A DNA stretch of 21,502 bases from Sphingomonadales bacterium UBA6171 (GTDB lineage: Bacteria; Pseudomonadota; Alphaproteobacteria; Sphingomonadales; Sphingomonadaceae): positions 1 to 21,502 of the forward strand of contig DITZ01000074.1 in NCBI GenBank assembly GCA_002422985.1, given 5' to 3'. Every line of letters starts with the position of its first letter. The first letter of the stretch is position 1. Below, piece after piece: positions 1 to 6,610 of the stretch. The notes under the pieces were generated by a model. It saw nothing but the letters and a program-made list of their open reading frames with translations, searched no databases and was not told where the DNA came from. Position numbers and translations under genes: made by a program.

Positions 1-670
1 TGCCCTCGCGCCAGAAGGGGTAGGAGCCGACCTGGATGCCGTCATGCCGCATCTGCACGCCCGACAGCAGATCCGCCACGCTGCTTTCCTGCGCCCAGGT
101 CCCCAGCGCGCGTGAAATCACCGGGCGGCCGCCCTGCAACCGGCCATCCAGCCCGCGCAACATGCCCTGGGTGATTTTCGGCACCCCCGCCATGATGAAC
201 AGCCGCCCCAGCCTGATGCCCGGCGCGCCGGTTTCCGGATTTGGCAGCAGATCAGCGCCTTCCGGCACCCGCGCCATGCGCAGGCGCGCGTCGGTGATAC
301 GGTCCCCATAATAGCCGCGCAGCGTCGCCACGGCCTCCGGGTGATAAACCACCCCCAGCCCCAGCGCGGCGGCAATGGCGTCCACCGTGATATCGTCATG
401 CGTCGGCCCGATGCCGCCGGTGGTGAACACATAATCATGCGCGTGCAGACATTCGCGCACCGCCGTCGCAATGGCCGCCATGTCGTCCGCCACCACGCGC
501 GCTTCTTTCAGGCGGATGCCCTGCACGTTCAGCCAGCGCGCCAGATAGGCCAGATTGGCATCCTGCGTCCGGCCGGAGAGGATTTCGTCGCCGATCACCA
601 CCAGCGCCGCCGTCCACACGCGCTCCGGGCTGTCATCCACGCGGGGCTGAAGGGAAAGGGCGTCGCTCAT
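1..670 (-). CDS. CinA-like molybdopterin-binding domain protein, C-terminus beyond the window
   Basis: An uninterrupted minus-strand reading frame runs from an ATG at 670 off the left edge, giving about 223 residues. The N-terminal part reads AALVVIGDEILSGRTQDAN and is followed by DYVFTTGGIGPTHDDITVDA. These are the hallmark blocks of the MoCF_biosynth/CinA N-terminal domain (COG1058), which binds molybdopterin-like nucleotides. Later blocks MARVPEGADLLPNPETGAPG and LFIMAGVPK also fit that domain. Members with only this domain are usually called competence/damage-inducible protein A or molybdopterin-binding protein; their cellular role is poorly defined, although CinA homologues act in NAD recycling. 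I prefer the ATG at 670 to the one at 676 because an AGGG sits 8 nt upstream of it. The gene diverges from map, with about 45 nt between the start codons. Whether a C-terminal PncC deamidase domain follows cannot be seen. Confidence 0.85.
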   Translation of the reverse strand, partial: MSDALSLQPRVDDSPERVWTAALVVIGDEILSGRTQDANLAYLARWLNVQGIRLKEARVVADDMAAIATAVRECLHAHDYVFTTGGIGPTHDDITVDAIAAALGLGVVYHPEAVATLRGYYGDRITDARLRMARVPEGADLLPNPETGAPGIRLGRLFIMAGVPKITQGMLRGLDGRLQGGRPVISRALGTWAQESSVADLLSGVQMRHDGIQVGSYPFWREG

Positions 671-715
671 ATCCATTGCCCTAGCCTGAGCCATGCCCTA
701 AATCCACTGGCAAGC

Positions 716-1522
716 ATGACTGATACCGAACTTGATGATCGCACCATCACCCTGCACGACGCGGCGGGCTTTGATGGCATGCGCCGCGCCGGACGGCTCG
801 CCGCCGAAGTGCTGGATATGCTGGCACAGCATGTGCGCCCCGGCGTGCCGACGCTGGCGCTCGACAGGCTGGCCTATGATTATGTGCTGGCGGCCGGCGC
901 CGTTCCCGCCACCATTTTCTACCGCGGCTACAGCCACAGCCTGTGCACCAGCATCAACCATGTGATCTGCCACGGCATTCCCGGACCGCGCCCGCTGGCC
1001 GAAGGCGATATCGTCAACATCGACGTGACCGTGGTGCTGGACGGCTGGCATGGCGACACCAGCCGCATGTATTTTGTGGGAGAGCCGCCGCTGAAGGCCC
1101 GCCGGCTGGTGGACCTCACCTATGAATGCCTGATGCTGGGCATCGAACAAGCCAGACCCGGCAACCGGCTGGGGGACATCGGCCATGCCATCCAGCGCCA
1201 CGCCGAAAAGGCGCGCTGTTCGGTGGTGCGCGATTTCTGCGGCCATGGGCTGGGCCGCCGCTTCCACATGGCGCCCAACATCGTGCATGCCGGCCAGCCC
1301 GGCAAAGGCATGGAGCTGCGGCCCGGCATGTTCTTCACCATAGAACCCATGATCAACCTCGGCCGGCCCGACGCCAAGATATTGGAGGACGGCTGGACGG
1401 CGGTAACGCGCGACCGCTCGCTCTCGGCGCAGTTCGAACATTCGATCGGCATCACCGAAGATGGCTGCGAACTCTTCACCCTCTCCCCCACCGGGCTGCA
1501 CCGGCCTCCTTATGCCGTCTGA
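716..1522 (+). CDS. map: type I methionine aminopeptidase
   Basis: This 268-residue cytoplasmic enzyme removes the initiator methionine from nascent proteins. All five metal ligands of the type I family are present: D103 (VNIDVT), D114 (GDTSR), H177 (CGHGLGRRFH), E210 (FTIEPM) and E241 (QFEHS). The length matches the family. The frame is open far upstream to 341, but that extension lies opposite the CinA-like gene and its residues are not MetAP-like. The start is therefore placed at the ATG at 716, just before MTDTELDD. The Shine-Dalgarno sequence is weak. The P-x-I-V-H block ends in Ala (IVHAGQPG) where many family members have Tyr. radC begins 38 nt after the stop, so the two could be co-transcribed. 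The stop codon lies inside a 24-bp tandem repeat. Confidence 0.95.
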   Translation: MTDTELDDRTITLHDAAGFDGMRRAGRLAAEVLDMLAQHVRPGVPTLALDRLAYDYVLAAGAVPATIFYRGYSHSLCTSINHVICHGIPGPRPLAEGDIVNIDVTVVLDGWHGDTSRMYFVGEPPLKARRLVDLTYECLMLGIEQARPGNRLGDIGHAIQRHAEKARCSVVRDFCGHGLGRRFHMAPNIVHAGQPGKGMELRPGMFFTIEPMINLGRPDAKILEDGWTAVTRDRSLSAQFEHSIGITEDGCELFTLSPTGLHRPPYAV

Positions 1523-1571
1523 CGCCGGTTGGCTTATGCCGTCTGACGCCGGTTGGCCCCATGCCGTCTGA
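1510..1571 (+). repeat. 24-bp tandem duplication at the map/radC junction plus an 11-bp third copy
   Basis: Two identical 24-base units occupy 1510-1533 and 1534-1557. The first 11 bases of the core, ATGCCGTCTGA, recur at 1561-1571, where the ATG is the radC start codon. The first unit also contains the map stop (GCC GTC TGA). The duplication therefore makes up nearly all of the spacer between the two genes. Confidence 0.9.
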
Positions 1572-2295
1572 GGAAGGCGCAAGCCTTCGCTGGACGCGCC
1601 GCACCCCCGCCACAGAGGCCGAGCGGCCGGACCATCAGGACCATCGCGGCCGGATGCGCGAGCGGCTGCTGGGCGACGGCGCCAGCGGCTTTCATGATTA
1701 TGAGCTGCTGGAATATGTGCTCGCGCTCGCCATCCCGCGCCTGGACACCAAACCCCATGCCAAAGCGCTGCTGAAGGAATTCGGCGACCTGCCCACCCTG
1801 CTGGCCGCCGATCCGGCCGAAGTGATGCGCGTGCCCGGCGTTGGCCCGGCGGCGGCCGCCGCGCTGAAATTCGTGGAGGCCTGCGCCACCCGTTCCCTCC
1901 AGCGCGCCGCGCTTGCCCGCCCGGCCTTCGCCAATCTGGATGCCGTGGTGAACTATCTCCACGCCAGCCTGGCGCATGGCGGCACGGAAGAATTCCGCGT
2001 GCTGTTCCTCAACAACCGCAACATGATCATCGCGGATGAATGCTGCGGCGAGGGCACCGTCAATCAGGCACCCGTCTATCCGCGCGAAGTGGTGAAACGC
2101 GCGCTGGAATTGCAGGCCACCGCGCTCATCCTGGTGCACAACCACCCCAGCGGCGACCCCGCCCCCAGCCAGGACGACATCCGCATGACCCGCGCCATAG
2201 CCGACGGTGCCCGCCTGTTCGGCATCGCCGTCCACGACCATCTGGTCATCGGCCGGCAGGGCCACACCAGCTTCCGGGCGCAGGGGTTGCTGTAA
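1561..2295 (+). CDS. radC: RadC family JAB-domain (MPN+) protein
   Basis: This 244-residue protein has the usual two-part RadC layout. An N-terminal helix-hairpin-helix region contains VPGVGPAAAAAL at about residues 90-101. A C-terminal JAB1/MPN+ domain carries the metalloprotease-like signature HNHPSGDPAPSQDD, with H193, H195 and D206 as expected zinc ligands, preceded by the conserved EEFRVLFLNNRN block. RadC proteins were once linked to DNA repair, but their true role is unknown. Members are common both as chromosomal genes and on mobile elements. The start is the ATG at 1561; the frame continues upstream inside map but that part is not RadC-like. The N-terminal 25 residues are polar and probably disordered. 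The gene ends about 15 nt before the repeats that bound an AT-rich island. Confidence 0.92.
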   Translation: MPSEEGASLRWTRRTPATEAERPDHQDHRGRMRERLLGDGASGFHDYELLEYVLALAIPRLDTKPHAKALLKEFGDLPTLLAADPAEVMRVPGVGPAAAAALKFVEACATRSLQRAALARPAFANLDAVVNYLHASLAHGGTEEFRVLFLNNRNMIIADECCGEGTVNQAPVYPREVVKRALELQATALILVHNHPSGDPAPSQDDIRMTRAIADGARLFGIAVHDHLVIGRQGHTSFRAQGLL

Positions 2296-2310
2296 AATCA
2301 GAAACTGTAA

Positions 2311-2350
2311 AAACATGCCTCCGGCGGGAAAAATATGCCTCCGGCGGGAA
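2311..2350 (+). repeat. 20-bp tandem direct repeat containing a CCTCCGGCGGG palindrome-like core
   Basis: Two adjacent 20-base units (2311-2330 and 2331-2350) differ at one base and each contain ATGCCTCCGGCGGGAA. The second unit is also the outer end of the 39-bp inverted repeat. CCTCCGGCGG-type palindromes resemble REP-like dispersed repeats in sphingomonad genomes; that comparison is from memory, not from a search. Confidence 0.75.
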
Positions 2351-2627
2351 GGGGTCTATAACCCCTTCACCCCATATTTATATTTTGCACAGCAAAGCTA
2401 TAAAGGCAGATATCATCTGAAAAGAGATATGGACGTAGTTCGTCAAATATTATTAATAATATCCAATTTCTCAGAAGAAGAAGTTTAACATATTTATTAT
2501 ATTGATGATATAGATAAGTAAATTCGAAATGAATATTTACAGTTGATGATTGAATATGATTTGATTGATGCAAAAAATGCTGAATTACGGGGTGAAGGGG
2601 TTATAGACCCCTTCCCGCCGGAGGCAT
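2335..2627. repeat. AT-rich island bounded by a perfect 39-bp inverted repeat
   Basis: The 39 bases at 2335-2373 are the exact reverse complement of 2589-2627. Each arm also contains its own hairpin, GAAGGGG-TCTATAA-CCCCTTC, with a 7-bp stem. The 215 bp between the arms have only 54 G or C bases (25%), against clearly GC-rich flanks. The interior carries the remnant of a DUF2513 gene. The structure resembles a small non-autonomous element, or foreign DNA captured between two REP-like repeats. No transposase is present and no clear target-site duplication is visible. The arm hairpins could also terminate transcription of radC and of the flippase gene, which ends 11 nt beyond the right arm. Confidence 0.85.
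2417..2588 (+). pseudogene. broken DUF2513 family gene
   Basis: The plus-strand reading LKRDMDVVRQILLIISNF followed by SEEEV matches the typical DUF2513 N-terminus (MKRDMDLIRKILL...). The first codon is CTG where an ATG is expected, and an AAAGG lies about 10 nt upstream. The frame hits TAA at 2486-2488 and a second stop at about 2519. Family-like residues continue in the same frame between and after them (YYIDDIDK, then EYLQLMIEYDLIDAKNAELRG). It is therefore a dead gene with two in-frame stops and a lost start codon. DUF2513 proteins are small, of unknown function, and frequent in phages and other mobile DNA. The low GC supports recent transfer. The family call is from memory. Confidence 0.65.
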
Positions 2628-2637
2628 TCTTTCCGAC

Positions 2638-3903
2638 TTAACCTTCTTCCACCGCCTTGATCGACCGCCGCGCGTGCCAGAATGACAAAACCGCCCGCAG
2701 CGCGATGGCGCTGGCATAGGCCGCCGCCGCCCCGGCGAGGCCGAACAGCGGCACCAGCAGGAACATCAGCCCGGCCATCATCACCAGCGCCATGGTGCCG
2801 AACAGCAGCGCGAACCGTTCCTTGCCGGCCATGGACTGCAAAATCCCCACCGGCCCGACCGCCAGCGACACCAGCTGCCCGCCGGCCAGCCAGCGCAGCG
2901 GTCCGGCGGCGGCCATAAAGTCCGGGCCGAAGGTGTAATGGATCAGCAGCTCCGGTGCCGCCAGCATCGGCACCAGCAGCGGCGCGGCCAGGATCAGCGA
3001 AATGATGGTCGTTCGGCGATAGCGGCGCCAGGCCAAATCCAGCCGGCCGATGCGGAAATCGCCCGCAATGCCGGGGCCGACAAAGTTGGAGCCGGTGATG
3101 GTGATCACATTCATCGTCAGCGCAAACTGGAAGGCGACGCGATATTGCCCCACTTCGGTAGAGGTCATCAGCGCCTCCACCAGGATCAGCGGCAGCCAGG
3201 CCGACAGCGCCATCACCACCGACATCGACAGGAAGGGCAGCGCCAGCTGGAATTTCGGCCGCTCCGGCGGATGTTCGGGCTGCGGCCAGCGCAGATAGTG
3301 GCGGCCGGCGAAAACCATCATCGCGCCCACCGTCAGCGCCATGCAAATGACGGTCAGACAGAGAATCTGGGTCGAGCTGGGCTGGGCGGCGGCCAGGAAC
3401 AGCCCGCCAAGGCAGAAAGCGAGCAGCAGCGACTGCAACCCGTCCAGCACCTGCCCGATGATGCCCTGCCCGGTCGCGCGGATGATGATGATCAGGAACA
3501 CGCTCACCGTCAGCAGCGCCATATAGGCGCCGCCCACCAGCATCGACGCCATGTTGAGGTTCATGAAGTGCAGCCACTCGAACACCAGCACCAGTCCAAG
3601 ATAGCCGAGCGTTACCAGCAGGATGCGCGGCAGCAGCATGCGGAAGTTCTGCCGCGTCAGCCCGCGCGCGCCCGCCAGATTGCCCTGCCGCACATCGCCG
3701 GCCAGCTGGCGCAGGAACAGCATGTCATAGCCGCCCAGCGCCAGCACGCAGAACAGCTGCGCGGTCTGGATGGCGATGGCATATTCGCCCACCGTGCCGG
3801 GGCCGGAAAGGCGCGCGATGATCATGGTGGCGACAAACGCGCCCAGCACGTTCACGCCCTTGGCACCATAGGCGAACAATTCCCTGGGGATGCGCTTCAG
3901 CAT
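2638..3903 (-). CDS. polysaccharide flippase-type membrane protein (Wzx/MATE-like)
   Basis: This protein of 421 residues consists mostly of hydrophobic segments consistent with 12 or so transmembrane helices. The N-terminus (LFAYGAKGVNVLGAFVATMIIARLSGPGTVGEYAIAIQ) is typical of oligosaccharide/lipid-II flippases of the polysaccharide biosynthesis family (PF01943/PF13440 type). Such proteins move lipid-linked sugars across the inner membrane for O-antigen, capsule or exopolysaccharide. Conserved short charged loops, for example QLAGDVRQGNLAGAR, fit this class. No Shine-Dalgarno sequence precedes the ATG at 3903. A short upstream frame ending MDLMKSAFPS stops one base before the ATG, so translational coupling is possible. 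A glycosyltransferase gene two genes upstream on the same strand fits a surface-sugar role. The substrate cannot be told. The gene ends 11 nt from the right arm of the AT-rich island. Confidence 0.85.
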   Translation of the reverse strand: MLKRIPRELFAYGAKGVNVLGAFVATMIIARLSGPGTVGEYAIAIQTAQLFCVLALGGYDMLFLRQLAGDVRQGNLAGARGLTRQNFRMLLPRILLVTLGYLGLVLVFEWLHFMNLNMASMLVGGAYMALLTVSVFLIIIIRATGQGIIGQVLDGLQSLLLAFCLGGLFLAAAQPSSTQILCLTVICMALTVGAMMVFAGRHYLRWPQPEHPPERPKFQLALPFLSMSVVMALSAWLPLILVEALMTSTEVGQYRVAFQFALTMNVITITGSNFVGPGIAGDFRIGRLDLAWRRYRRTTIISLILAAPLLVPMLAAPELLIHYTFGPDFMAAAGPLRWLAGGQLVSLAVGPVGILQSMAGKERFALLFGTMALVMMAGLMFLLVPLFGLAGAAAAYASAIALRAVLSFWHARRSIKAVEEG

Positions 3904-4062
3904 GTCAGGAGGGGAAGGCCGACTTCATCAGGTCCATGCCCGCAACATCCTTTGACTGCTCTCGCCAGGACCGTTCCGGCGGCCATGCTGCGGATGCGAG
4001 CAAGGCCCGCGAAAGTCAAGGCAAGGGCCGGCAAGGTTGCGCCCGAAACGGGCCGAACCGAC

Positions 4063-4845
4063 CTATCGCCCCTTCCAGTCGGGCGAACGCTTCTCGGCAA
4101 AGGCGCGCGGCCCTTCCCGCGCATCCTCGCTGTTATAACAGAGGTCCGACGCGCGCCGGGCGGCCATCAATGCCGCCGACCGCCCCATTTCCGTTGAAAG
4201 CAAAACCGTTTCGCGCGCCGCCGCCACAGACAGCGGCGCACCGGCCAATATCTCCTGCGCCAGCCCGATGGCGCAGGCCAGCAGCTCCGCCGGCGCCGCC
4301 AGCCGGTTCACCAGCCCGATTTCATAGGCGCGCCCGGCGCTGATCGGATTCCCGGTCAGCAATATCTCCATCATGATGCGCTGCGGGATCATATGAATAA
4401 GCGGCGCGGCCCAGGGGGAGCTGCGCCCCACCTTCACCTCCGTCACCGCAAATCGCGCGCTGGTGCTGGCCACACACAGGTCGCACGCCTGCGCGATCAT
4501 CCAGCCGCCGGCAAAAGCGACGCCATTCACGGCCGCGATCGTCGGTTTGGACAATGTGATCGAATCGCCCGGCACCGGAAACATGTCGCGCGGCGGCACG
4601 GTGAGGCCGCGCTCCACCATCTCCTTCAGGTCGCCGCCCGCGCAGAAAGCCTTGTCGCCGCTGCCGGTCAGGATGCCGACCCGCAGCGCCGGGTCGCGCT
4701 CGAATCGGTCCCACGCCGCGAACAGCCCGTCCCGCACTTCTTGCGTCAGCGCATTGTGCGTCTCCGGCCGGTTCAGGGTGATGATGGCAATGCCATCGTC
4801 CCGGGCGTCAAACAGGACAGCAGCGGATGGACTGGAATCTGGCAT
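4063..4845 (-). CDS. enoyl-CoA hydratase/isomerase (crotonase) family protein lacking one catalytic Glu
   Basis: A crotonase-fold acyl-CoA enzyme of about 260 residues. Oxyanion-hole blocks KAFCAGGDLKEM and AAVNGVAFAGGWMIAQACDL are clear. In this numbering (counting a TTG at 4848 as residue 1), M117 falls where classical hydratases have the first catalytic Glu (GGGCEL becomes AGGWMI). The second Glu is kept as E137 in FAVTEVKVG. A plain 2-enoyl-CoA hydratase reaction is therefore doubtful; an isomerase, a hydrolase or a subfamily with altered chemistry is more likely. The ATG at 4845 is preferred, with AAGGGGA about 7 nt upstream; the TTG at 4848 is an alternative. The gene lies on the same strand as the flippase (about 160 nt apart), but nothing ties it to surface sugars. 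Confidence 0.88.
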   Translation of the reverse strand: MPDSSPSAAVLFDARDDGIAIITLNRPETHNALTQEVRDGLFAAWDRFERDPALRVGILTGSGDKAFCAGGDLKEMVERGLTVPPRDMFPVPGDSITLSKPTIAAVNGVAFAGGWMIAQACDLCVASTSARFAVTEVKVGRSSPWAAPLIHMIPQRIMMEILLTGNPISAGRAYEIGLVNRLAAPAELLACAIGLAQEILAGAPLSVAAARETVLLSTEMGRSAALMAARRASDLCYNSEDAREGPRAFAEKRSPDWKGR

Positions 4846-4886
4846 CAATATCCCCTTTGCGCGATGGCGTGCGCCGCGTCATCTAT

Positions 4887-4914
4887 GCGTTCAAATCCTG
4901 GCGTTCAAATCCTG
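4887..4914 (+). repeat. 14-bp perfect tandem repeat
   Basis: GCGTTCAAATCCTG occurs twice back to back in the non-coding stretch between the crotonase and glycosyltransferase genes. It overlaps the end of the acetyl-CoA hydrolase-like relic. Confidence 0.85.
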
Positions 4915-5032
4915 GCTGCGCGCGGAAATCGGGATGCGCAATGGCGATTATGCACTCCGCCCGCGCCAGCGTCCGGCCCGTCAACGCCGCGCGCCGGCGA
5001 TATTCCCGTCCGTCGCCCCGGCAAAGTTGCCG
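4910..5032 (-). pseudogene. probable relic of an acetyl-CoA hydrolase/transferase C-terminus
   Basis: The minus-strand translation of this stretch ends with AALTGRTLARAECIIAIAHP followed by DFRAQ. It closely resembles the end of acetyl-CoA hydrolase/CoA-transferase proteins, which typically read TEYG.A.LRG.TL.ERA.ALIAIAHPDFR. The preceding REYRRR sits where the conserved TEYG block should be, but the nucleotide-binding and catalytic parts are absent. The frame has no plausible start and does not form a full gene. I infer a decayed fragment left by deletion. It lies directly upstream of an acyl-CoA enzyme gene on the same strand, which makes an ancestral acyl-CoA operon plausible. The family call is from memory of the motif only. 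Confidence 0.4.
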
Positions 5033-5135
5033 GGCCATCTTCTTCGAATCGCTGCCGGTCCCCGACGCGCTGGCACCGCGTGCCTTCCGGGTGGCGCTGT
5101 GGGCCAATGGTGCCGGCATCATTGCCGACGACATG

Positions 5136-5160
5136 GTCATCCCTGCGAAAGCGGGGACCC
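5136..5160. repeat. dispersed palindromic repeat of the GTCATCCC-GCGAAAGC type
   Basis: The 25 bases starting GTCATCCCTGCGAAAGC and ending GGGGACCC form an imperfect palindrome. It looks like a short repeat found at many intergenic sites in proteobacterial genomes and often mistranslated as VPAFAGMT or VIPAKAG. Only one copy is in this window. It contains the stop codon (TGA, 5139-5137) of the minus-strand glycosyltransferase gene. Confidence 0.7.
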
Positions 5161-6012
5161 TGGGCTGTCCTGCATATAATACGCCCGCGTCCGGGCCTTG
5201 TCCGTCCCCCATCCGCGCTGGCGCAGCACGGTATCCCGCTGTCCGCGCGCCTGAAAGCGCCGCGCCATGAAGCCATACCAGAACCAGTCCTTCAGGCCCG
5301 GCGGTGTGGCGTGATAGAGCAGCCGCTCGATCAGCGTCCAGCGCACGGCGCGCCGGTCTGCCCGCCGGTCTGACGGCTGCACCCAGAGGCTGGGGTGCAT
5401 CGCGACATGCCCCTGTTTGAACAGCCGGTGCACCAGCTCATGATCCTTCAGCACATAGGGCCAGTATCCGGGCGAATAGCCGCCGGACGCCTTGAACGGT
5501 TCGGTGCGGAACAGATGCGCATAACCGCCGCCATGCGCCTGATGCGGCATGATCAGCGGCGCGACATGGCTGTAAAACCGCCGTTTCAGCCGCGCGCGCA
5601 GGCTGTAGGGCCGGGTGCGGATGTCATGGCCGATAAAGCCGATGGTCCTGGCGGGCGCGGTATCCAGCAGCCGGGTGGCATTGGCCAGCCAGTCGGGCGG
5701 ATAATAGGTGTCGGCATCGGCAATGGCGAGAAATTCGGTGTCGGCCGCCGCGATGCCGCGCGCCAGCGCATGCACCTGCCCCGGCGTTTCCTCGCTCAGC
5801 AGGATCGTCTCGATGCCCAGCTGCTTTGCCGCCCAGCGCGCCGCGCAGGCCGGCCCGGCGTCGGTCGAGCCATTGTCCACCAGCACCAGCCGGAACGGGC
5901 GATAGCGCTGTGCCGAGAGGCACGCCAGCGTTGCGGGAAGGAAAGCTTCCTCGTTGAAATAGGGGATCACGACCGTCCAGCGGGCCGCGCCGTTGTCGCG
6001 CTCATCTTGCAT
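5137..6012 (-). CDS. family 2 glycosyltransferase
   Basis: This 291-residue protein has a GT-A fold at its N-terminus: WTVVIPYFNEEAFLPATLA, then LVLVDNGSTD (residues 42-51), then the metal- and nucleotide-sugar-binding DADT (residues 99-102). These are hallmarks of inverting GT2 enzymes that transfer a sugar from a nucleotide sugar, usually onto polysaccharide or lipid-linked acceptors at the cytoplasmic side of the membrane. The C-terminal half (HGGGYAHLFRTEPFKASGGY, then WPYVLKDHELVHRLFKQGH) fits the acceptor-binding region. No membrane helix is obvious apart from aromatic segments near WFWYGFMARRF. The last residues (DSPGSPLSQG) are encoded by a dispersed palindromic repeat, so the natural C-terminus may have been replaced. 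The gene diverges from the DUF952 gene with 29 nt between starts. Confidence 0.88.
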   Translation of the reverse strand: MQDERDNGAARWTVVIPYFNEEAFLPATLACLSAQRYRPFRLVLVDNGSTDAGPACAARWAAKQLGIETILLSEETPGQVHALARGIAAADTEFLAIADADTYYPPDWLANATRLLDTAPARTIGFIGHDIRTRPYSLRARLKRRFYSHVAPLIMPHQAHGGGYAHLFRTEPFKASGGYSPGYWPYVLKDHELVHRLFKQGHVAMHPSLWVQPSDRRADRRAVRWTLIERLLYHATPPGLKDWFWYGFMARRFQARGQRDTVLRQRGWGTDKARTRAYYMQDSPGSPLSQG

Positions 6013-6041
6013 CGCTTCACGCTCTACGCCAGTCAGGATGA

Positions 6042-6350
6042 ATGAGCCAAGAGCGAAACCGTATTTTCAAGATTTTTCGCCCGCAGGAATGGTCCGCCTT
6101 CGCCGCCGCCGGCCGGTTCGACGGCTCGGCCGATGATATCCGCGACGGTTTCATCCACCTCTCCACCGCCGATCAGCTGGAAGGCACGCTGGCCCGCCAC
6201 TTCGCCGGCGAAGCGGGGCTGGTCGTGGCGGACATCAACGCCGCCGCCGACCCGGCCCTTCGCTGGGAGAAGTCGCGCGGCGGCCTGCTGTTTCCGCATC
6301 TCTATCGGCCACTCACCATGGCCGATGTGGATTCATTCGCGCAGCGTTAG
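6042..6350 (+). CDS. DUF952 domain-containing protein
   Basis: A small protein of 102 residues. The pattern IFKIFRPQEWSAF, then DGFIHLSTADQLEGTLARHF, GLVVADI, LRWEKSRGGLLFPHLYRPL matches DUF952 (PF06108) across its full length. The fold is ADP-ribosyltransferase-like and the function is unknown. The FIHLST block and the final FPHLYRPL block are the family's most conserved parts, and both are intact. An AGGA lies close upstream of the ATG at 6042. The gene stands alone on the plus strand, 260 nt from the next gene. Confidence 0.9.
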   Translation: MSQERNRIFKIFRPQEWSAFAAAGRFDGSADDIRDGFIHLSTADQLEGTLARHFAGEAGLVVADINAAADPALRWEKSRGGLLFPHLYRPLTMADVDSFAQR

Positions 6351-6610
6351 AGCCGCTCGATCTCCTGCGCCGCGCTGTCCAGGATGGCGGCAGCCTTCAG
6401 GATCTTCTCCCGGTCTGCGCCGACCCATTGGCTGTCAGGAGCGACCCGAAAAGCTGATTTTCGCCGCTTCCACCCCTTGAAACGGCACAGAAGGGCCCTA
6501 ACTTCGCCCCTGTTCCGGGCCCCTCTGGCCGCGCGGGCGCGCGCGGTGATGTCGGAAGCGAAGGCAGTAGCCGACGCTGACGCGGCGTCGTGAAGCGACA
6601 TGAGGGGTTT
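6351..6610. other. intergenic region before terC, no supported gene
   Basis: No complete gene with a believable start is visible. A minus-strand frame ending at 6347 finishes with ADREKILKAAAILDSAAQEIERL, which reads like a real C-terminus, but upstream it becomes Arg/Ala-rich and has no convincing start. The stretch is GC-rich with several short hairpin-forming runs (for example GCGCGCGGGC around 6530-6550) and could carry a leader for terC. I could not match it to the manganese-sensing yybP-ykoY riboswitch. Confidence 0.3.

Noticed and set aside
341..715. Long N-terminal extension of the map frame
   Set aside because: It lies opposite the CinA-like gene, its residues are Arg/His-rich and unlike MetAP, and the ATG at 716 gives a normal-length enzyme.
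698..1582. Long minus-strand open frame opposite map
   Set aside because: It is a mirror frame of a well-supported gene in GC-rich DNA and has no recognisable family features.
4018..4034. 17-base match AAGGCAAGGGCCGGCAA between the gap before the crotonase end and mauE (19604-19620)
   Set aside because: Simple purine-rich GC sequence; a single pair of matches does not support a repeat family.
2938..4197. Plus-strand 419-residue open frame opposite the flippase
   Set aside because: It is Gln/His/Arg-rich, typical of antisense shadow frames, while the opposite strand encodes a clear membrane protein.
6351..6610. yybP-ykoY (manganese) riboswitch ahead of terC
   Set aside because: Such riboswitches often precede TerC genes, but I could not find the conserved loop sequences in this stretch.
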